From assembly GCF_000220395.1 (NCBI RefSeq), contig NW_004086344.1:62001-126000 (forward strand): a DNA stretch of 64,000 nucleotides, in the 5' to 3' direction. Source of the stretch: Ichthyophthirius multifiliis (taxonomy: Eukaryota; Ciliophora; Oligohymenophorea; Hymenostomatida). Both the position numbers and the translations under genes were made by a program. Below, in pieces: positions 50,581-60,848 of this stretch; within the stretch, counting starts at the first letter, position 1, and the number at the start of each line of letters is the position of its first letter. Under the pieces are notes generated by a model. That model was not told where the DNA came from. It made no database searches and saw only the letters and a list, made by a program, of their open reading frames with translations.

Positions 50581-51105
50581 ACATGTTATTAGTTAGTTTT
50601 GATCATGCTTTATCTTTCTATTTCAAATTCATCTTCTAATATTTATATGTCTCTTTAAAATTCTTCTGTTAAACCCTTTAATCGTTAGTTTTGCAATTCT
50701 AATAAACTTTCTAAATGTAATAATTGATTTTTTACAGTTACTTAGTATAGATCTTCATTTTCGTCAATATTTCGGTCTAGTAGTTATATTAAAGCATCCT
50801 TAGAATCTAATTCTCGTTAAATATTTAATGCATATATGTTAATTTAGTATCTTAATTCTTCGGTTTTTGACATTCTTAATATTTTTCTCCAATATGTTAA
50901 TAATTTATTCCTGTTTAAAAGCATTAGTTTTTATTCATTTTTTAGTCTGATTCGCAATTCGTCTTTGTTAATTTTTGAAAGTTATTAAAATTAATCAAAA
51001 TCTTCCTAATTTTTAATTATTTATCTCAAATTTTATATTTCGCAAACGGGGCATACCCCCTGCTTTTGTAGTTCTCCCTTTTAATGTTTTACCAAGTAGT
51101 CCCAT
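49403..51105 (-). CDS. Nexin-dynein regulatory complex subunit 2 (DRC2/CCDC65)
   Basis: A coiled-coil protein of about 500 residues. Toward the C-terminus it has LDNFFKRFNKVLLDKIAI, then LKYLLKQYLDGISVNDD and, after an intron near 49595-49615, NPLFIVNN. This is the strongly conserved end of CCDC65/DRC2 (KQYLDGISVN...NPLLVVN). The middle has HLESLLELQNQRLKGLTEEFQRDIQILEDEFEIER, again in DRC2 order. An intron at about 50455-50582 holds (AT)n. It belongs to the nexin link that regulates dynein in motile cilia. The 5' end is unclear: the ATG at 51105 is in a different frame from the coding stretch that follows, and that stretch includes an unexpected CPVC pair near its start. TGA is at 49403-49405. 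Confidence 0.85.
50528..50578. repeat. (AT)n inside a DRC2 intron
   Basis: AT tract between two DRC2 exons. Confidence 0.85.
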
Positions 51106-51565
51106 TATATATAAAGGTTATGTAATTATTATATAATAAAATTAAGTTGTTTAATAAAATTTTATTTTATAATAAATTATATTAATATTATAATGCAAAA
51201 TATTTAATTATTAAAAATAAAATAAAACGTATTAATTTATAAATTAAATATTTTCTAAAATTTTATTTTAATATTAATTTTAGAAAAAATAAAAAAGAAT
51301 ATAAATTTAATGTAAATAAAAATTTATTTATTTCAGTAAAATAAAAAATTGATATAAATTTAAATAATATAAATATATAAAATTAATTTTATTTATTAAA
51401 AGAAATTTAAAAATAAAAGTATAAAAAAAATATATAGGATATAAAAATAAAAATATATTTAAAAAAATAAAAAAAAAAACATCAAAATTTTTTATTGCAT
51501 ATAACAATAATAAAAATATACTAACAGATAAAATTAATACCATAATTTAAAAAAATAAATATATT

Positions 51566-51607
<42 letters not shown>

Positions 51608-51640
51608 ATTTCTAAATATATATATAAAAAAATTATTTTT
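51106..51640. other. AT-rich intergenic region
   Basis: No gene seen. (AT)n at about 51570-51603. Confidence 0.6.
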
Positions 51641-53095
51641 TCATATTAATTTCTAAACTTCATCAATAACTACATCTCCTACTTTTTCAATATTAGAAAT
51701 AATACAACAACAGCATTTCTATACATGTTCAACTACAACTTCAGCCCCTTCTCCTGCTACTTCGAAAGTTTTTTCGAAAATCTACTTAGAACAACAACAA
51801 CTGCAGCAATCTGAAATTTTATCACAACATCCTCCACAACATCCTGTAATTTTAGAAATTCCATTACTTGCTTCTTTCCCTATATCTTATATAATTGTTG
51901 TTGTGCAACAATTACTGCAACATCTTTAACAACATCCATATGTTTTTGATGCTCCTTCACTTATTCCATCCCCTAGTTATTGAATGATACCCATACTACA
52001 ACATCCATGGAAACATGATCCGACTCTAGTAAAACAAGCAACACAACATCCAGTTATATTTTCAGCTTAATTTTCCAGTTCGTTTCCTATTTTTGCCGCA
52101 TCATTACATGTAAAGCATTAGGTGCATATTACTCCTGTACCTATGCAGCATTTTTCACAACATCCGATTATAATTCGTTATCCTCCTTATAATTATTGTC
52201 CTATTTTTCCTACAAATTCACTAGTGCAGGTGTTTATGCAACATTCACCTATTCTGCCGCATAAATTACCGCAATATCCTTATACTTGAGAGCTTCCTTC
52301 ATATACTCCTTTACCTACTTCTTACATTAGGTTAGTGTTACAGCAATCTCTACAGAAATCACCACAACGTATAAATAAACTTTCACAACAACCGATTTAT
52401 TTTGCACCATAGTTTGATAAATTACTTCCGTCGAAAAAATTTGAACAGGCATTTGATAATGCATTGCACCAACCGCCAAAATTTCCACAGCATTTACTTC
52501 CACATTAAAATATACTGTCACAACATGGCTATATGTTATTATTGAAACAGCCAGAGCAACATAGACCACACGTGGCTCTCATTAAGCCATATATAGATGC
52601 ACATGGAGATATTAAAACATAAAATATACAATCACATATCCATTTCCCGCAACTATCGTTTTTACTAAATAAACTACAACAACATTTTGGATTACCTGGA
52701 CCACCACCAACAAAAACTGGAACAATATATGTGGTTCCGTTATATATATCTTTCTTTTTTTAAACTATTTTTACTATTTTAGGTTACTTGGCATTTTAGG
52801 GAGTATTATTATTTTATGAATCATTCTAATTAAAAGGTTGTACTTATCCGTTAATTCCTTAATAAAATATTGTTTGGGGATATTATTAGGGTTAGTATTA
52901 TTATTATTATTATTATTATTATGATTATGATTATTATTGATTTGATTGAGTATTTAGTTGCTAATTTTCAATTTAGATTTATTGTGTGTATTATTCTATA
53001 TTTGTTACATGAGGATTTACCATTACAGGAGGTTACATTTAGTTTTATGGAGGGCCGTATTAATTATTAGGATTTCCTTAAAATTAATTTTACAT
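51641..53095 (-). CDS. Dicysteine-rich protein with Pro/Gln-rich head
   Basis: One intronless frame of 484 residues, ATG 53095 to TGA 51641-51643. The first 110 residues are disordered and Pro/Gln/Asn-rich, with a poly-Gln run coded by consecutive TAA at about 52895-52920. Then follow about 60 cysteines, many as adjacent pairs (GCCEKCC, GCCQRCCSNCC, GCCGGCC, KCCCC), separated by 15-35 residue Gly/Ile/Glu-rich spacers. A hydrophobic segment (DCIFYVLISPCASIYGLM) starts the Cys region. There is no signal peptide, so the cysteines may be acylated at a membrane face or bind metal. It is loosely like PLAC8/Cys-rich membrane proteins but fits no family that I know. The GC content is slightly higher than that of its neighbours. 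Confidence 0.8.
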
Positions 53096-53571
53096 TTGGT
53101 GTTTCGAAATTTTTATTTGTTTATATTAATAATTTTTAATATTTTATTTTAAAAGTTATATATTTGTATTATTATTTTTTAATAATTTTTTTTTTCTTAT
53201 TAACTATTTAAATATTTTTTATATGGCATTTTTATTTATAATTATATTTAAAATAAAATATAATTTTTTACTTCAAAAAAGTTATTTACATTTTAATAAA
53301 AAAATATTATAATTATCCTTTTTTATTTTTATCATAAATATTATTTTTTATTAAATAAATACAAATATTTGAGTTTATATATATATATTTATATATTATA
53401 TTTATTTAAAAATAAAATAATATAAGAAAATTGTTTAATTTATTTTAATAAATATTAAATTTTTTTTGTTAAATAAAATTTTATTTTTTACAACAAAAAA
53501 ACCTTTTTTTATAGATTTTATTTTTATTTTTCAATATAAACATATTTAAAAGAATCTAATTTTAGTTTTTT
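53096..53571. other. AT-rich intergenic region
   Basis: No gene seen. Confidence 0.6.
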
Positions 53572-55591
53572 TCATATAGAAAAATTTTCCATATTTTATA
53601 TATATACCCTTTTAATATATTTAATCATAAAATATAGATACTTAAGGAAAATTAAACTATATATTTTCATCATGAAAATCATCTAAAAACGAACTATATA
53701 TATTAAAACAAAATTTTTCTACTTTATGATGAAGTTCAATATTTTAATCAAACAAAAAAATTTTAATTTTAATATTCCTCTTTAATTTATTTTTTTAAAT
53801 AATATAATATAAAAATATATTTATTTAAAATTTACTATTTATTATTTATAAAAATCATTATTTATATACTTTTCTTTAATTATTTTATCAGACAATCTAG
53901 CTATAGCTTCCATAAATTCAGTTAAACTCATACTCATATATTAATCAGTATTAATATTATTTATTTTACTAATAATACTATTTTTAAATATCCAATTTAA
54001 ATCTTTTTCATCTATTTAATCAACGGTAATTCCTACTTAAGTAATAAAACTTTTAAACTCTTACAAATTCAAACTTTTAATTTGATTAGAAAAGTTTAAT
54101 TTTTATAAAGACCCTGCAAATTTCTTAAAAATAAAAATAAAAATAATTAATAATAAAAATAAAAAAAATTAATAAAAGAACTTTGTATATAATTTTAAAA
54201 ATATTAAAATAATATTTAAAAGTAATATCCATTTATTCATTAAATAAAATTTCTTCCCTCCATTCATTTTAAAGCTTATTTTTTTTCAAACAAAATAAAA
54301 ATCCATCATTAAATAATTATTAGACTGCAGATTCGATTAATTAATGTAATCCATTTTAAATATACTTTTCTTTTGCCAATTTAATAATTATATTAAGAAA
54401 TTAAAACCTAATAATTCCTTTTTCTTAAGTTATATGCTATTATTAAAAGAGTTTTTTACGAATTATTGAATTATTACTAAAAGTATTAAAAAAATTTAAA
54501 ACATCTACTCTTTTTAGATATTTTTCATCAATAATTTTCCCAAAATGTAAAAATTCACAGAAATTTTCAAAAGAAAGGAATTAAAATAAGCCCTAATGAT
54601 CAATTATTGAGTAAAAATTAAAAGAATTATTAATAAAAATATAGTTTTTTTCAAATAAACTTCTTATTTTAGACAAAGAATCTTAATCTTTTATCAAAAA
54701 CTCAATTTTGGACTATTCCCAATCAAATTCGAAGCATTTTTTTAAGTGAATTTCAGAATCGAAATCGAAATATTTAAATATCATCTTTTCCATATCAAAC
54801 TCTTCTATATTTTTGTTAAGAATATTGTTTTTTCTAATTTAAGATAATAAACAACGGGGTCTTATATTTAAATCTACTTGATATTTTTCATTAATGAAAC
54901 TTTTTTGACTTTTATTAGTAGAGAGAATGTTATATTTTATATTTTTTTCTTCAAAAATTAATGTTTAGGCATCTTTTTATATAAAAATACTATTTTTTTA
55001 ATCAGAAGAAAAATAATATTTAATTTATTAAAGAGGAGGGACCATTCTTTTTATTGAAAAATGCTCATTTTTAAGTTCTTTTAACATAAGAGAAGGCTTA
55101 AAATAATCTATTTCTAAATGTAAATATAAGGTTTATGTGTTTTATGGCAAAATCCCGCTTAATTCTCCTTTCCAAGTAAAATTATACTATATCCATCCTT
55201 CACATATCCAACAATTGTCCCCATATTATAAATTTATTTATTCATGTAAATCTCTCTTCTTTTTGTTGTAATAGATATTGTTTATTATTTTTATAGAGTT
55301 AATAGGTATATATTAAAATAAGTTTTATTAAATATTGTTTTCTTCTAAAAAATTTAGTTATTACAAAGAATCCATATAACAATCAAATCCGTTTGATATA
55401 TGAAAACCAAATATATTATTGTTTTAATTTAAAAAAGTACCAATTTAAAATAAGTCTTCTTTTTAAAAATAATTTTGACGTAAATCTATATGTAAAAGAG
55501 ATTAGTCAGAATTTAATTGTATCATTTATTAAATATTTGATATCAATTTTTCTATGAGGTAGAAAATATAAACATATTTAATATATGAATA

Positions 55592-55648
<57 letters not shown>

Positions 55649-56824
55649 ACTATTACATTTATATATTTAATTGCCATGTCCTAGTGAATTTTAAGAAATA
55701 TCAAAAACTTTTATAACTAATCCAACTTTTTAAAAACCTTAAAAAATCACTAAACCACTTTCTGCATCAAATTGATTTCCTCTAATATATAATTCTTTTA
55801 AATTTTCTAAATTTCTAATTATTTTTTGCATAAAAATTCCACCTTATACATTTTTAAATAAATTATCTGATAAATCTATAATTTCTAAAGATTATACTTA
55901 TAAAAAATCTTGAATAAAAAATTCTAAAGAATTATCGTTAATTGAACATTTTTATAATTTTAAAATAATTAAGTTAATTTATTAATAACTTAATTTGAAA
56001 AATAAACTTTAAAGATTTTTAATTTACAAGATATTTTATGAAAAATCTATTTCTTCTATTCCTTTATTTAAACTTTCAATTAAAAATTCCAAACTGATAT
56101 AATTTAGTCTATTATCCTTTAATTTTATCTATTTAATAATATTATTTACTTATTATTTTAATCCAGCGGATATTACTCGTCCATATTTTTCACCTATTTT
56201 ATAATGAGAAATATTAATTTGTGTTTATTCTGTATTTTAGGTAAACCCGAGTTTTTTTGGGAGAAGGTTTTGGTTATTTTCTTCTTTTAAAATTTCCAAA
56301 AATTTATTTTCTTTGTAGTATTTTACCAAATTTTTTTATTTTTAAATCAGTTCATATAGGTCTGATTGTCTTTCGATATTTTTGTATACTTTTTCATATT
56401 TTTCGTATGCTTTTTGACATTTTTTTTTATCTTTTATATATAGCTTTTTTATGTAAAATAATGATTTATTATCATCTTCGTTTTCCTCTTTTATGTCTAG
56501 TATATTCAAAAATTATAAGTTTTTGAATTATTGTAATTTTTAGGGACTTACTTTCCTTAATTATGGTGATATGGACCTTATTTAATTCTTAATATGGTAA
56601 ATTTTTAATGGATTTTCGGAAGTTTCGTTCAATATTGAAAAATGGGATTTATCTTTTGGGGATATTTAGATATTTTGTGTTTAATTTAGAGGAGATTCTA
56701 TTGGATTATGGGATTTTTTTTTTTGTTATTTTGGAGATAAGGATCCTTTTTGGATATTTTTTGGAGAATTTAAATGAAATTTTATTATTTTGGGAAGTTA
56801 TATGTTTAAAGAACCTTTTAACAT
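53572..56824 (-). CDS. Long leucine-rich-repeat protein
   Basis: ATG 56824 opens a frame that runs about 380 residues before the first intron. A Ser/Pro/Lys-rich disordered head with repeated SP sites is followed by a helical part (YEKVYKNIERQSDLYELIQKQ). Leucine-rich repeats follow at about residues 225-380 (LKDNRLNYISLEFL, LEIIDLSDNLF, LKELYIRGNQF, VFDISQNSLG). An intron holds (AT)n at 55598-55641. Next comes a conserved-looking domain beginning DNCWICEGW, with VEF/FTWKG and RMVPPL motifs seen in LRR proteins of ciliated protists. The C-terminus has an EF-hand-like helical region without a canonical loop. The last intron is 53780-53835 and TGA is 53572-53574. The product is roughly 1,000 residues. 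A cilium-related scaffold is plausible but not proven. Confidence 0.75.
55598..55641. repeat. (AT)n inside an LRR-gene intron
   Basis: AT tract between two coding segments. Confidence 0.85.
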
Positions 56825-57206
56825 TTTTTTTATTTAAATTTTTTATTTTTTAATTTGTTTTTAAAGGTAGAGTTTTTTATTTTTACTGTTTATATTTGAA
56901 TTTTTTAGTTCTTATTAATATATTACATTGTTTTTTTTTTGTTATAAATATTAAATGAATAATTCAATTAAAATATGAAGTTTTATTAATATTTTTTCTA
57001 ATTTTATTATAAAAGTATATTTATAATATAAATTAAAGTAATATATTAATTTTATGATAAATATATATCCCCCCCCCCCCCCCGCCTTAAAGTAAAATTA
57101 AAAAAAAAAATATGTAAATTAAATTAAAATTATAAAAATTATAAGAAATAAATTAAACAAAAAAAGGGAAATAATATAAACTAAAAAAAAAAAAAAAAAA
57201 AAAAAA
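56825..57206. other. Divergent promoter-sized spacer with C15 and A27 tracts
   Basis: It lies between two genes transcribed away from each other. It contains a C15 homopolymer at 57069-57083 and an A run directly before the CUE/Smr gene's ATG. Confidence 0.7.
57069..57083. repeat. C15 homopolymer
   Basis: Fifteen C followed by GCC, 120 bases upstream of the next start codon. It is very rare in this composition. Confidence 0.95.
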
Positions 57207-58238
57207 ATGAATAAAATCTACCAAAAATAATCTTAAAATCATAAAAAATAAAATTCTCAAAATACAAATTAAAAATAATCCGATTCACCAGAAGATCTCT
57301 CAAAAAACTATTTAAAGGATACATAATAATTACATAAGCAAAAACTTTAAGAAATTTAGCAAATATTAGGGACAGAAATATCAAAAAAGAAATATTCATA
57401 AGCATTACGTTTATCAAATTATGACTTAGAAAAAACAATAGAAATTTTATTGGAAGAAAAAACAAAGCCTCCTGACAAAAAAGAAACTTATTAAAAAAAA
57501 AGTAATGAGAAATCGACAATACCAAGTACAAATAATAGTCCTCCATAAAAAAATAATTCATACAAATATTAGAAATAGTTAGATTTTTTTAAGGAATGTT
57601 ATCAAAATATACATGAAAATATTATAAAACATCTACTAAATTAAGAAAATGGAAATGAAGAATAAATAGTATAAATCCTAATGAACGAATAAAGCCTATA
57701 ATCGATAAAATTGGCTTTGGATTTAAATGAAGAAAACGTTGAAGAGGAAGATTATGAACGTTTAGAAGAAATAATTAAAGAAATTTTTTAAGAATAATAG
57801 AATAAAGATAACTTTAAATTATAGGAAATTTTAAAAGAAGACTTTTAAGTAAATATGAATTGTGCAAAAAATGATTAAGACGAAGATTTTCCATCAATAC
57901 TTAAAAAATAATAAGAAATTACCATATAAAATGATATAATTAAAAATATTTAAAAAAATCTGCCGAAAGACATTGATTCTTTAAAAAATTAATGGAATGG
58001 AAGAGCAGCAGTTTTCTCAGATGTATAAGTTTCTGAATTAGGAAAATAATATTTAATTAATTTAAGTGATTAGTTCCTTCATGTAGAAAAAGATGATATT
58101 GCATCTGTTTTTATATGTTTGTAAGAAAATTATGAATAAACATTACTTATTTTATAATAAATATATGGAAATTCAAATATATCTTAGTAAATTTATAAAA
58201 GTAAATAAAAAATGATATTATAATTATATAATAAAAAT

Positions 58239-58292
<54 letters not shown>

Positions 58293-58947
58293 TTAATTTT
58301 ATTTTTTTATATTTTTTTTATTTTATAAAGTTTAAATAAAAATTAAGTAACCTAATAATTAAAAAGAAAATTTAATATTAGAAAACGAAGATTATTAAAA
58401 TTAACTTGTTTTTGTAAATTCTATTGCTTTTAAATATTTAAAGTAATTTTCTTATTAAGATATTAGGTAAATGGTTATTGAAAACAAAAAAATTTAACAT
58501 TGTGTTAGAGTTTCTAAAAAAAATGGTGATACTTAAGCTCTTATTAATCTTAATAAAGTTCTTAATTAATAAAATAATAATTTTAGTTTGGCAGAATTAT
58601 AATAATATTCAAAGTATTTGTACTTTTAATAGCTTAAAAATGCAAGTAAAGTTAACTTAGTGGATCTTCATACTTATTTTGTGGATGAAGCGCTGATATT
58701 CTTATAAGATTTAATTGATTTTATGTAAAGCTTGGTTATTTAATAACCATAAAAGTTAGATTTTAGATAATGTAACGGGAGAAAATGTTTTACTTTGGAA
58801 ATAATTACTGGGAAAGGAAACCATAGTGTTGGAAATAAGAGCGTTTTATAAGGAAAAGTTTTGAAATTTATTAAAGAAAAAAATTTTCTTGCAAATCTTA
58901 ATGAAAGTAATAATGGTAAAGTTAATGCTATTATTCCTTGTTGTTGA
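57207..58947 (+). CDS. CUE / DUF1771 / Smr domain protein (Cue2/N4BP2 type)
   Basis: ATG 57207. Two exons with an intron at 58201-58330, itself containing (AT)n. Residues 35-75 (EIQQILGTEISKKKYSQALRLSNYDLEKTIEILLEE) form a UBA/CUE-like helix bundle, and a second CUE-like unit lies before the intron (DDIASVFICLQENYEQTLLILQQIYG). After the intron a DUF1771-like helix leads to a complete Smr domain: VDLHTYFVDEALIFLQD, LEIITGKGNHS, SVLQGKVLKFIKE and a closing CC before TGA 58945-58947. The DLH and TGKGNHS motifs are the nuclease signature. Proteins of this layout bind ubiquitin on stalled ribosomes and cut the mRNA in no-go decay. Confidence 0.88.
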
Positions 58948-59240
58948 GAATTTTTGTTGGTATTTAATATTATTTTTAAAAATACTTATATATATTTTTT
59001 AGATTTTTATTATTTTTACATTTGTGAATTTATTTATATATATTAATAATAAAAGTAAATATATAATTAACTTTATTTAAATTTTATATTAAATTTCATT
59101 TTTTCAAAACTTTTTTTTTTTTTCTAAACAGTTAATTTTTATTTTATAGGTAAAAAATATAAATCATAATTAATTTTTAAAAGTTTTATATTTAATATTA
59201 GTTATAAAAATAATAATTATATTGTTTTTTTTGTTTTTTT

Positions 59241-59606
59241 TCATTCACAAGAGTTTATTTCGTACTATACTTTCATATTATTATATTTATCAGGTAAACT
59301 TTAAAAAACAAGTATATTTATTTATTAATCTTTATAATTTTTAACTTAAAATTAAATTCTATAATTAATTCCCGCAACAATTTAATACTGAGCAGTTTAA
59401 ACTAATTCTCCTAAAACAATTTTTTAGTTTAGATTGCATTTACTAAACACATTTTATTTCGCGAATAATACTGCTTCTTTAAAGCCGGCGGGTGGATCCT
59501 CTAAATTAACTGGAGCAAAACCACCAGTCAAATATCTTATTTTTTTTTGACATTAAATTAGGCTAATACAAATAATTAAAAGTAATATCGTGTTTAAAAT
59601 TTTCAT
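59241..59606 (-). CDS. Secreted cystatin (cysteine protease inhibitor), copy 1
   Basis: An intronless frame of 121 residues, ATG 59606 to TGA 59241-59243. The signal peptide is MKILNTILLLIICISLIQC. The mature part has an N-terminal TGGFAPV glycine motif, then ALFA-like helix EAVLFAKQNV and the reactive QIVAG followed by INYRIQF, which is the QxVxG loop of cystatins. Near the end lies SLPDKYNNMKVQY. Two cysteines (around residues 62 and 120) may form one disulfide. It would block papain-type proteases outside the cell. The paralogue next door shares the whole layout. Confidence 0.88.
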
Positions 59607-60009
59607 ATTATTTTTTAAGGTATTTTTACTATTGTTTTATATAATATTATTATTGTTATTTTTTATTTAGTTTTCTAATAAAAAATATATATATAAATAT
59701 TAAAGTTTTTAATAAAGTTGTATTGTAATTATCTTTAATATATACATATATTTAATTTTTATTCTTTCATAATAAATTTGGCAATTTTTATTATTCATTA
59801 AAAATAATATAATAATACTTGCTAAAGTATATATATTTTTTTAATTATTAATTAATTTTTATATAAATTGATTTTTTCTTTTTCTCATAATTATAAAAAA
59901 ATTAAATAAACTTAAACATATATTTTTTAGTTAAATATTATTATCATTTTTTTATTAAAATATTTTATTTTTCATAAGATGTTTATAATATATATATGTA
60001 TTTTTTTTT
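59607..60009. other. Spacer between tandem cystatins
   Basis: No gene seen; AT-rich. Confidence 0.6.
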
Positions 60010-60372
60010 TCATTAGCAATTTAATATTTTATACATTACTTTCATATTTTATGATTTATCTGGTAAACTCTAGAATACATTAACTGTAACCAATTTATTA
60101 TTATTATTCAATGCTTAAAATTATATTTTATAATTAACTCCGGCTACAATTTAATATGTTGCATCTTATACTTCACCTAAAGTAACATTTTATTTAAGAT
60201 TGCATTTCTAATGAGCATTTTATTTTGCAAATTAAACAGCTTTATTAAATCCAAAAGGGGGATTTTTAAAATTAACAGGATTAAATCCACCAAGTAAAGT
60301 TTTTTTTTTAATAAAGCAGTTAGCTTACAAACAAAGAACAGCTAAAAAGAAAGTTATTAAGATAAATTTCAT
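60010..60372 (-). CDS. Secreted cystatin, copy 2
   Basis: An intronless frame of 120 residues, ATG 60372 to TGA 60010-60012. The signal peptide is MKFILITFFLAVLCLQANC. It has LLGGFNPV, AVQFAKQNA, the QIVAG loop followed by VNYKIQF, and a VFQSLPDK...NMKV end, all in the positions of copy 1. It is clearly a tandem duplicate in the same orientation with a diverged mature sequence. Same inferred role as inhibitor of papain-type proteases. Confidence 0.88.
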
Positions 60373-60468
60373 TATATATAATTGCTTTTTTTATTAATAA
60401 ATAAATAATAATTTATTATATTTTTTCCTTAATCTTAGAGTAGAATTTAATATATATATTTTAAAATA

Positions 60469-60536
<68 letters not shown>

Positions 60537-60848
60537 TTTATTTTTTCCCTTCATAAAATATATAAAAATCAATTTTTTATTTTTTGATTTATTAAAATCT
60601 TTCAAAATTCATATATAATTATATATATATATATATATTGAAAAAATATTAAATTTAATTTTATATTAAAATTGTATGTATTTTCATTAATTAAAAAAAA
60701 AATTATATGTTTTTAATTTTAAATATTTTTTTTTTTTCTATTTTAAAGATTTTAAAATCATTGTTTATGATATTTATTTTATCTAATTTATTAATCTATA
60801 TATATATATGAAATCTACTTAAATTTTTAATTAAATAATTACAATTAA
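60373..60848. other. Spacer with (AT)n
   Basis: No gene seen. It contains the (AT)n at 60471-60534. Confidence 0.6.
60471..60534. repeat. (AT)n microsatellite
   Basis: Near-perfect AT tract with one TACAT interruption. Confidence 0.95.

Noticed and set aside
52327-53152. ORFs overlapping the Cys-rich gene on both strands
   Set aside because: Other frames of the 484-residue dicysteine protein, which is open throughout in the ciliate code.
56257-56853. Two hydrophobic plus-strand ORFs
   Set aside because: They are antisense to the SP-rich head of the LRR gene, whose minus-strand frame is continuous for about 380 codons.
57181-57561. Minus-strand ORF of 126 residues ending in poly-Phe
   Set aside because: Antisense to the start of the CUE/Smr gene and its A-rich leader.
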